Assembly: GCF_947179515.1 (NCBI RefSeq)
Contig: NC_067482.1
Coordinates: 74,633,311 to 74,697,310 of the forward strand
DNA: 64,000 nucleotides
Direction: 5' to 3'
DNA from: Apodemus sylvaticus
Taxonomy: Eukaryota; Chordata; Mammalia; Rodentia; Muridae
Of the stretch, positions 56,593 through 64,000 are shown in pieces. The notes beneath the pieces are model-generated. The model saw nothing but the letters and a program-made list of their open reading frames with translations. It was not told the origin of the DNA and did no database searches. Numbering within the stretch: the first letter of the stretch is position 1; every line of letters starts with the position of its first letter. Made by a program: the position numbers and the translations under genes.

Positions 56593-58430
56593 AGAGTCTG
56601 TTGTTAGTGTGCTTGGGTTACTCAGTGTGTGACAAACATAGAAACAGAAGGCCAAGAGAGCACCCAGTTGTTAAGTGTGAGTCAGAAGAGAGCCCAAATT
56701 GTGTAGGGGCATTGTGTCCCAGAGGGCCAGGAGGACACACCAAAGATGTTGGGGTTTTTTTTCCATGGATGCATGTGCTTTGGGGTGTGCCTGTGAGAGG
56801 GGACATCTGGTTGGCATCATAGGGATAAGGGCTCAAGCCTTCCTTTACCACAGTTAACAGGGTGAATTTAGGTAGGTAATAGCCTCCAAGGCCTGGCTTC
56901 CCTGAGTGGAAATTGGGCCCTTGGCTCTGTGTGAGACAGCCAGTGGCCTCCAGAAGCCAAGGTCTTGCCCTGAAGGTTCAGATTCCTGAGGACTCTGCTA
57001 AGCTGAACGTTGTATTAGCTGGAGAAACCCGGGTGAGAGGTGTGCATGCTCCTGGCTAGCCGCCCTGTGGTGGCCAGGTGTTCCCCATCTGTGTGCTGAG
57101 GGTGGACCTAAACGGTTCTCCTTGCCTCTGCCTCAGAGCCAAAAAAGGAAGTTTGTGTCAGATGCAAGCCCACTTTCACTGTAAGGACACCAAAACTATT
57201 TGCCCAGAAAGCTGTTGATCAGGCCACGCCCTACCGTAAGTTAGTCCATGTTGCTTAAATGTGAGTTTATCATTATTCAATAAATTCTAAAATTGTGGAA
57301 GGACACATGCGTTCATCTGTTTCTATCACAACAGAATCTCCTGAAGACTGGTGAGTGGAGGTTTCTTTCCTGCGTTTAACTTTTTGTTGGCATCAATTAT
57401 AGATATTGATTCCAACCCAGCAAAAATAAATTCCTCTCTGCAGAGACTGAAGGCATTTAATGACAGTTCCCTGTTGAGTCCATGAAACTCTCAGCCTCAG
57501 TGGGGTGGGCATTTGTTCCTGAGGATCGAGGCCTGTTTAAAGGCATGGCAGGCCTGTCCCCAACTCGTCCATCCCAGACCTTCCACCTGCCCTGAAGCCT
57601 TCTGCACTGTTCTTTTCCACGTCCTCAGGAGGTGATGGACATTCCAGAGATGAGGCCATGTGGTTGTGATGATAAGAATGCGTGTCTCATTCCCTGGAAG
57701 CCACTGGGGACTCACCTGATGGCTTCAGAACAAATTTACCAGCAATATATAGAGATCAACCATAGCCCCCTCCCATCCCGGAAGCAGAGTCTGAACTTGC
57801 TGAACTGAGTCGAGGCTGTCTGTGGTTGGAGGCCTGCGGCTGTCTTGTCCTGAGAGGGAGGGAGCTCTGGTGTGGCGATGCCACTGCTGAGGTCACAAGC
57901 TCAGTGGCAGGAGCTGTCCTGAAGCAGAAACTGCAGCTTAGGGACAGCAGGTGACAGCCCATGCTCCTCCTGTGTGGGGCATATACTAATGAGGACATGA
58001 CACCTGCCTACCATACTGTTCTGCTCTGTACCCTGGTTCCTTCTTGGTGTACATAAAGGGCCTTCGGGATTGACTGAAGATAGGAAGTCAGCGTGGGTGG
58101 TGCATCCGAGGGAGAGGCCTGAGCAGTCGAATGGTGCCACAGGTATGGTAGATTTTCTGAAAATATCTACCCATCATTCACTTAGACAAGTAGGTTGGAT
58201 GGGCCGCTTTCTGGCTTAAGGGCAGCAGGGCGGTGGATATTTCCTCAGATCTGGGAAGTTCAGTGTGCAGAGATGTGGGCCAGGTGCTGTTTTTGTGGGC
58301 ATAGTGGTGGCTTCGGACTTTTGGATGAGTGTTCCTTCCCCCCACAAGCTTGGGCTCTGAGCAAGAGCAAGAGACGGGGGCCAGATCCAGCGACACTTCC
58401 TGCACACCCATGTTACTCTTCTTGTTTCCA
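56593..58430. other. Unique intronic sequence; candidate conserved blocks at 57100-57470
   Basis: AT-rich unique blocks include GAGTTTATCATTATTCAATA (57262) and GGCATCAATTATAGATATTG (57389). No coding signal. Confidence 0.35.
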
Positions 58431-58439
58431 AACTGCTGT

Positions 58440-58665
58440 AGAAACTAAATGATTAATTAAGTGGCACCCACACAGGGTTTTTTTTTTCCAAGAATGTTTT
58501 TTTTTTCCTTCTTTTTTTAAACAAAGCAGCGCTCCAGTGGCTTGTCAGAGATAGGGCAGGGAGAAAGCTTTAATGGTCTTAATAAATCACAGTTACTCAC
58601 GTGGGCAGATGCGTCAGGCTGAGGAGGCGCCTGATTAAGCATCTAATTGTGTTGACTGAGCTGGC
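58440..58665. promoter_or_regulatory. Candidate intronic enhancer
   Basis: GAAACTAAATGATTAATTAA, CTTAATAAATCACAGTTACT, CTCACGTGGG and CGCCTGATTAAGCATCTAAT lie in unique sequence: homeodomain-like TAATTA/GATTAA and an E-box CACGTG. T runs interrupt it. Function inferred from motifs only. Confidence 0.3.
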
Positions 58666-58983
58666 CACACCCCCCACCCCGGGGGTGGCCATATTGCCCA
58701 GAGATATTGTGAACAAACCTTACCACCTCTTCTTGCCTTCTTTCCTGTTACAGAACCAGTGCTTCAGAGGAGTCGCTCCTGACCTTTGGCAGCCACCTTC
58801 TGGTGGCTTTTTGGCTTTGCACACGGAAGCCACCTTAGTTCCTGCAAGGAGTGGGGGCGGGGTGCAGGCTCTGCCCCTGGCAGCATGGCCAGAGCTCTGC
58901 TCAAGGACTCTATAAAGTGGCGTTCTATGTGGCTAACCCTTCCTTGCTGCCTTCCTGTCCCGGGCCTGTGATGATCAAGTGCA
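58666..58983. other. Unassigned intronic sequence
   Basis: No feature recognised. Confidence 0.4.
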
Positions 58984-59125
58984 GCCGGGGTTGCTTGTGG
59001 TGGTGGTGCACACATTTACTTCCAATGCTTGGGAGGCAGAACTCTGAGTTCGAGGCCAGCGTGGTCTATAGAGAGAGTTCCAGGACAGCCAGGGCTACAC
59101 AGAGAAACCCTGTCTTGAAAAAATA
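58984..59125 (+). mobile_element. B1 SINE
   Basis: GGTGGTGGTGCACACATTTA, GAGTTCGAGGCCAGCGTGGT, GTTCCAGGACAGCCAGGGCT and AGAAACCCTGTCTTG; close to consensus. Confidence 0.95.
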
Positions 59126-59789
59126 TTGTAGGTGGGGTGGTGGGAGGGTGACCGCTAGCCACTGACCAATGAGTACTGCTAGCAATATTAATACAGCACG
59201 CGGCCTAGCAGTATAAATGATACCGCACACAGCTGAATGGGCCAGGGGCCTGTGCTGGGCTGCTGTGGGCTTATAGACACTCGGAAGACAGAGTTGAAGT
59301 TGGCAAAGCTGGAGCATCAAAGGACAGTTTCATCCAGAAGAGGGCCAGCAGCTTCCTGGAAGGGGAGACTCTCACGAAGCCTCGGGGGATAAGTAACATT
59401 AAGCCCCAACTTTCCCCCAGTCTCTCTGAACATCTGGCAAGAGGTAGCCAGCCACTCAGACAGGGCCTATCCTGCCTCAGCAGGGAGCTTAGATCTTACT
59501 GGGTAGTACTACCACAGACCTACAGACCGTGAAGTAAAAACCCGGTCACCACTGTGTTAAAAAAAAAAAAAATTCTAGATAACAACCTGGAGGATCTTGA
59601 GCAGTTAGGATGGTGGGGTGGGGGTGTTTCAGAGCCAGAGGGAGGGACAAGTGTGTCCCACTGGGGAGACAGAACATGGCTCCCTCTGAAGCAGACTGTG
59701 AAGCTCCTGTCTACATTGTAACTTGCACATGAATTCTCTGTCATACTTTAACAGCCCAGAGCTGGCAGCGACTCTACTGTCCAGGTGCA
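59126..59789. other. Unassigned intronic sequence
   Basis: Repeated CTAGCA/CTAGC motifs around 59150-59210; a 13-nt A run at 59559. Nothing else recognised. Confidence 0.4.
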
Positions 59790-60022
59790 GACGTGCTGGG
59801 TAAACGAAATGTGGTATATCCATACAATAGACTATTATTTGGAACAAGGCACGAACGCGTAGCAGAACATGGCTATACCCCATGGCTGTACCCCGAGAGA
59901 GCCTTATGCTAAGTGAGTCACAGCAGGCCACATATTGATTTCCTCCTTATGAAATGACTATCGTGGGGAAATCGGGGAAATTGAAGGAGACAGGAAGTAG
60001 ACTGGTGGTTGCTTTAGCCTGA
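59790..60022 (+). mobile_element. Ancient L1 (L1ME-type) 3' end, sense
   Basis: GGGTAAACGAAATGTGGTAT, ATCCATACAATAGACTATTA, CTTATGCTAAGTGAGTCA, CCACATATTGATTTCC and ACAGGAAGTAGACTGGTGGT follow the L1 3' order. Confidence 0.75.

Positions 60023-60024
<2 letters not shown>

Positions 60025-60057
<33 letters not shown>
60025..60057. repeat. GT microsatellite
   Basis: About 16 GT units directly after the L1 fragment. Confidence 0.95.
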
Positions 60058-60058
<1 letters not shown>

Positions 60059-60483
60059 TCTGTAACAGGCTGAGGCAGTGGAGTGCTTGGAAGTCTCTGC
60101 TGTGGGGGGATCTGCAGCTGTGCCCAAACCCTTGGGCTGCATCCGACGTGAGAGGTGGTCAGTGGTAAAGTATGACGCTTCAGAAGAGGCGATGAGGTAA
60201 GACCTAAGGGTGGTGGGAAGGGGCCACGTGCTGAGGGACACATGGGCAAAGGAGAAAGAGCAGAGAACAGAGCTGGCACCGCAACAGGCACAGTGGCAGA
60301 GCACCCAGGGCTCAGGGGTCAGTGGGAGGGGCCCTACAGAGGAGCCACAGTGGAAGATCGGTTTTTTTGCTGTGTCCCACCTCGGTGGCCGCGGTCAGAC
60401 CTCTTCCATGTCTCCCTGCCATAGGCTTTCTGCTGTGGCCTCTCTCTCACAGCTCTCTGCCTTGGCTGCCCCCTTTCTCCTTA
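60058..60483. other. Unassigned intronic sequence
   Basis: Open frames of 60-100 codons overlap; none recognised. Confidence 0.4.
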
Positions 60484-60815
60484 TCTTTTCAATATTGTAC
60501 TTGAGGTACTAGCTCGGGCAATTCGACAACATAAGGAGGTCAAAGGGATACAAATTGGAAAGGAGGAAGTCAAACTATCATTATTTGCAGACGACATGAT
60601 AGTCTACCTAAGTGACCCAAAAAACTCCACTAGAGAGCTCCTACAGCTGATAAACAACTTCAGCAAAGTGGCAGGTTATAAAATCAACTCAAGCAAATCA
60701 GTGGCCTTCCTATACTCAAAGGATAAGCAGGCTGAGAAAGAAATTAGGGAAATAACCCCCTTCACAATAGCCACAAACAATATAAAGTATCTTGGGGTGA
60801 CTCTTACCAAACATG
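60484..60815 (+). mobile_element. L1 ORF2 reverse-transcriptase fragment
   Basis: The + frame reads K-L-S-L-F-A-D-D-M around 60568-60598, the catalytic YADD/FADD motif of LINE-1 reverse transcriptase, followed by DPKNSTRELLQLINNFSKVA. Both ends of ORF2 are missing, so this is an internal fragment. It is one of the younger L1 traces here, since the frame is still open. Confidence 0.93.
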
Positions 60816-60891
60816 TGACAGTTGGCATGTCTTCCTTCTCACAGTGTGTCAGGAGTCTTCTAGGCCCCAGCCTTAAAAAACAGTAGGAGTC

Positions 60892-61077
60892 TGGGCTGGA
60901 GAGATGGCTCAGAGGTTAAGAGCATTGACTGCTTGTCTGTGAAGGTCCTGAGTTCAAATCCCAGCAACCACATGATGGCTCACAACCATCTGTAACGAGG
61001 ACCCCTTCTGGTGTATCTGAAGAGCTACAGTGTACTTACATATAGCAATAAATAAGTAAATACCAAACAACAACAAC
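60892..61077 (+). mobile_element. B2 SINE, intact, with 16-bp target duplication
   Basis: TGGGCTGGAGAGATGGCTCA through GGTCCTGAGTTCAAATCCC to AATAAATAAGTAAATACC and a CAA-rich tail. AAAAACAGTAGGAGTC flanks at 60876-60891 and 61078-61093. Confidence 0.95.
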
Positions 61078-61093
61078 AAAAACAGTAGGAGTC

Positions 61094-62666
61094 ACCTCCC
61101 TTCTCAGATACCTGTCCAGGTTCAAGGGGGATGGTGCTGTCCCCTCTCCTGTGGAGAATACCACAGAATTTAGGGTTTCACCTGACCACCACCATAATGA
61201 TAATGTGTATCTGAACCACAAACAGTCTCCTTAGCTCAAGGCCTCTGAGAATGACAGTATCCCTGACCTCTGGGTGACCTAGTGTCCTGTGGCCAGCCTC
61301 AAGTCACAGCCAGAGTCTGTCCCAGGCCCGGCCTGGCAGCTTCCGAATATCTTTCCAACACTCGGAGCCAGAGCAGGATTGTAGTGGGCCGCACAGCACT
61401 CCCCGGGCGCCAGCTACAACAGCCTGTTCGCTCAAGGGTTAAGTCTTGTTGAGAGTCGCCTGGTGTGGAGATTTATGAAGGGGATTTATTACTAACAGGT
61501 GGAGGGTGAGGGCATTTCTGCAGACCCAGAGACAGCCTGCTAGATGCCTTGAAGATAACAAAACACAGAGGCCCCTTCCCCTGAGACCCACTAATCCAGA
61601 GGCCATCTGTCCCCACGAGTCATGGCTCTGGTTAAGATGTAGAGAGACCGCAGGTTGCAGGGTGGGCTGCCATTGGCCACAGCACACAGGGAGGGCAAGG
61701 AGGCCCCAAGTTCAGGATTCCTCTCCAGGCCAGGGCTTGAAGGATATCCAGGAACTTCCGGCTGTGGCTCTGTTGTTTCATTCCGTACCACCCCCCCCAA
61801 CCTCCTCCCCCTCCCGCCCCTCCAGCTGGTTCTGCCCCTGTGCTGCAGAGGTCTAACTGATTGACAGGCCTCACTAGTGGGTGAATCATGGGTTCAGGTT
61901 GACGTGAAGGGTGTCGCCTTCACTTCATACACACCCCACACTTGCTCAGGCTCAGAAATCGAGCGTGCCTGTTTAGTACCTGGAGGCAACTAGACCTTAG
62001 TTGTATGTTTGGCTCTTTAGACTAGACAAGAGTGACCCCACCCCCTTTTCCACTGAAGATGTCCCCAAGACCCTCCATGCACGTCCAAGGCCTGCCTGGT
62101 GCTTATATGTGACTTGGCTGTGCACCCCACTGTGAGGAAGGAGGTGAGCGTGTCAAGTGTTTTTCTCAGATTCTCTAGAAAAGTGTCCTCTACCCCACAT
62201 GGTGAGAAGACACGAGGCGAGAGACAGGCCAGTTAGGGTGGTGGCAGGGGCACTTGGGATTTTCTGTATAGTCAGCCTGGGACCTCTTGCTGCAGGGAGG
62301 ATGTGGGGCTGGGGACGAGCCTCATGTGTCCTCTCCTTCCTTGCTGTCACCTTTCTGTGTTCATAGAATCACACATAATTCTATGTGTTCTTGAATTCCA
62401 AGATAAAGGTGACACCGGCTTAGCTCCTCTCAAGGCCTCTCTCGCTTCCCGGTAACATCTTCTCCCTGGGTCCTCACAGCACCTTCTCCGGGTGGCTCTG
62501 TGTCCTAGACTCGTATGAAGATGCCAGTCACTGGACACCTGCCTACCTAGTGACCTGTAACTGAAGACCTGTGTAAAGGCTCTGTCTAGTTCTGGAGTCC
62601 TGGAGTTGGCTTCAGCCTGTGGACATGGGGGAGAAAGCTGAGTCTTTCTCAACAGTTTCTTCTTGT
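61094..62666. other. Unassigned intronic sequence
   Basis: Unique-looking; overlapping open frames without domains; C-rich 61788-61830. Confidence 0.4.
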
Positions 62667-62966
62667 TGTCTTGTTTACTTTTCTGTTGCTGTGAAGATAC
62701 ACTGTCACCAAGGCAACTTAGGAAGCATTTAATTGGGGACTTGCTTACAGTTTTAGAGGTAGAATCCATGACAGTCAGGCAGTAAGCATGACGGCAGGCA
62801 GGCAGGCATGGTGTCGGAGCAGTAGCTGAGAGTTTACATCTTATTCACAAGCTGAAGGCATATGTGTGTGTGTGTGTGTATGTGTGTATGGCCCAATTGT
62901 ATATATATGTTGTATATATATTGTATATTGTATATAATATTGTATATATAAACAATAGGCCCAATT

Positions 62967-62997
<31 letters not shown>

Positions 62998-63224
62998 GTA
63001 TATATACATATATATACATGTACATGTATATGTATATATATGTAGAGAGAGAGAGAAATTGGGCCTACTGTGGGCTTTTGAAACCTCAAAGCCCACCCTA
63101 TTAACACATCTTCCTCAATAGGCTACACTTCCTAATCCTTCCCAAAACAGTTCTACCAACTATCGTTTGACCTATCATTCAAAGTTCTGAGCCAATGAGG
63201 GCTATTCTCATTCAAACCACCATA
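62667..63224 (-). mobile_element. ORR1-class LTR, antisense, expanded by microsatellite and palindrome
   Basis: TGTCTTGTTTACTTTTCTGT, GAAGATACACTGTCACCAAG, CTTGCTTACAGTTTTAGAGG on the left; CTTTTGAAACCTCAAAGCCC, CTACACTTCCTAATCCTTCC and CATTCAAACCACCA on the right. The two halves are split by about 200 bp of TG/TA/CT repeat. Flanks CTTGT (62662) and CCTGT (63225) may be a 5-bp duplication with one change. Confidence 0.75.
62956..63067. repeat. Imperfect palindrome inside the LTR (arms 29 and 25 bp)
   Basis: TAGGCCCAATTTCTCTCTCT... at 62956-62984 is the reverse complement of ...GAGAGAGAAATTGGGCCTA at 63043-63067, apart from two extra CT units. The centre is itself TA/TG-rich and self-complementary. 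Confidence 0.93.
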
Positions 63225-63735
63225 CCTGTGTGGCCTGGGGCTGGGAGCGGAGGAGGAACTACTGAACCCTCAGACTTCCCTTATCCCACCACAAGTTGAT
63301 TCTATGCCCATCCATCCCTCCCCAGGCCAAGCTTCTCACCAAACATTGGGGTGGCGATTCTGCCCACACACGTTGGCAGTAAGGGGGTCACAGGGAAAGC
63401 AGGAATATGGCCTTGAGCTGGTTCTAGGAAGAACCATCTGGGGCTGGAAGTTCTGTCTGTGGTCAGGGCTTTGGGCTAGTGACACTTTAGCTATACTATT
63501 TCTGTGATCGCTACATAGTCACTAGGCTGGGGCTAAGGGATTCTCCCTGTATGACCTAGGCCTATCTATCACCCAGTCAAAAAGGCCCATGGATGCCTCT
63601 CACAAGGGGCCAGCACCCCTGCAGCTGGATGGCCGTGTACCTGCTAACTCAGTCAGGGTCAAACACCTGTGTCTGTGGTACAGAACGCTCTGAGCCAGTT
63701 CCTGGAGGGGCTGGGTGTGAGGCTCACTCCGTCTC
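63225..63735. other. Unassigned intronic sequence
   Basis: No feature recognised. Confidence 0.4.
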
Positions 63736-63740
63736 ACAGG

Positions 63741-63782
63741 CTTTTCTTTTTTTTTTTTTTTCAAACTTCTTTTTTTTTTTTT
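63741..63782. repeat. Two T-runs
   Basis: About 18 T and 14 T separated by CAAACTTC; may mark an insertion boundary. Confidence 0.85.
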
Positions 63783-63783
63783 A

Positions 63784-64000
63784 ATTGAAAAGGGAAGTAA
63801 AAACACTTTATGATAAAATTAAAGATTTACATGGAAAATATTTCAGATAAAATAGAAGAGATACATAGAAAAACATGTTAAAATTGACAATTTTCATGGA
63901 AAATTAAAGAGTAAAATGGTAGACATGTAAAACATTGCTAAATTAATTGAAATATGGAATAGAAACATTTTATGATAGAATTGAAGATTTACGTGGAAAA
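63784..64000. repeat. AT-rich satellite-like tandem repeat (continues past the window)
   Basis: AAAATTAAAGATTTACATGG (63815), AAAATTGACAATTTTCATGG (63880) and GAATTGAAGATTTACGTGG (63978) are related. The 54-nt segment at 63785 and that at 63947 align at roughly 80% identity, giving a period near 162 bp with a 65-bp sub-period. A murid satellite such as MurSatRep1 is a possible identity, unverified. Confidence 0.65.

Larger units (their letters stand above)
37066..64000 (+). other. Sorcs2: Sorcs2 intron 1, 5' part
   Basis: Everything right of the donor should be intron 1. No sequence resembling the next SorCS2 exon (beginning around V-I-L-I-L-T-K-Y-Y) occurs in any + strand frame, so intron 1 exceeds 26.9 kb, in line with the very large first intron known for this gene. 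The single-exon antisense gene PSAPL1 known from human SORCS2 intron 1 is not seen here. Confidence 0.85.

Noticed and set aside
60596..60886. 96-codon frame as a host gene
   Set aside because: It is the LINE-1 reverse transcriptase region with the FADD motif, truncated at both ends.
37066..64000. PSAPL1-like saposin gene expected within intron 1
   Set aside because: No cysteine-patterned saposin ORF is present on either strand; it would lie farther into the intron.

Overview
This window is mammalian nuclear DNA, almost certainly from a murid rodent (mouse-like). It is dominated by non-coding sequence carrying rodent SINEs (B1, B2, B3/B4), ORR1/MT-type MaLR LTRs, ancient L1 and MIR debris and very long microsatellites. 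Three B2 copies sit between perfect target-site duplications of 12-16 bp, which points to fairly recent rodent retrotransposition. ID elements are scarce (one doubtful copy), which leans away from rat, but the species is not settled from sequence alone.

One protein-coding exon is recognisable: the first coding exon of Sorcs2 (sortilin-related VPS10-domain receptor 2) on the + strand at 36589-37065. It lies in a CpG island and ends at a consensus GTAAGT donor. Everything downstream (37066-64000) is the 5' part of Sorcs2 intron 1. Everything upstream (1-36.3 kb) is 5' flanking/intergenic DNA in which I see no convincing gene on either strand.

Layout. 1-5 kb: an old LTR, a 38-bp minisatellite, a roughly 370-bp GAA/TTC-type triplet tract, SINEs and an ERV-like LTR containing a pure polypurine block. 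5-10.5 kb: a B2 with a CTCF-like motif, a MaLR LTR still joined to a tRNA-Leu type primer-binding site, a 24-bp G4-prone minisatellite (about 36 copies) and a GT/CT/CA compound microsatellite. 10.5-23.5 kb: MLT1-like and ORR1-like LTRs, L1 3' ends and MIR. 23.9-26.7 kb: an AT-rich antisense remnant of an ancient L1, split by a later insertion. 27.7-28.6 kb: a degenerate CCAT tract. 29-36 kb: mostly unique sequence with TG repeats, two B2s and MIR. 36.35-37.1 kb: Sorcs2 promoter, CpG island and exon 1. 37-46 kb: largely unique intron with two small minisatellites, a strong CTCF-like motif and a candidate homeobox-type regulatory element. 46-64 kb: L1, SINE and LTR insertions, large TG arrays, a 64-bp inverted repeat, a palindromic scar inside an ORR1-like LTR, and the start of an AT-rich tandem repeat at the right edge.

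I see no novel gene system. The strongest non-routine signals are structural: the inverted duplication at 56113/56529, the self-inverted segment at 62956-63067, the G4-prone minisatellite, the in-frame upstream ATG of Sorcs2, and the satellite-like repeat at the right edge. Repeat family names come from memory of consensus sequences and were not checked against a library.
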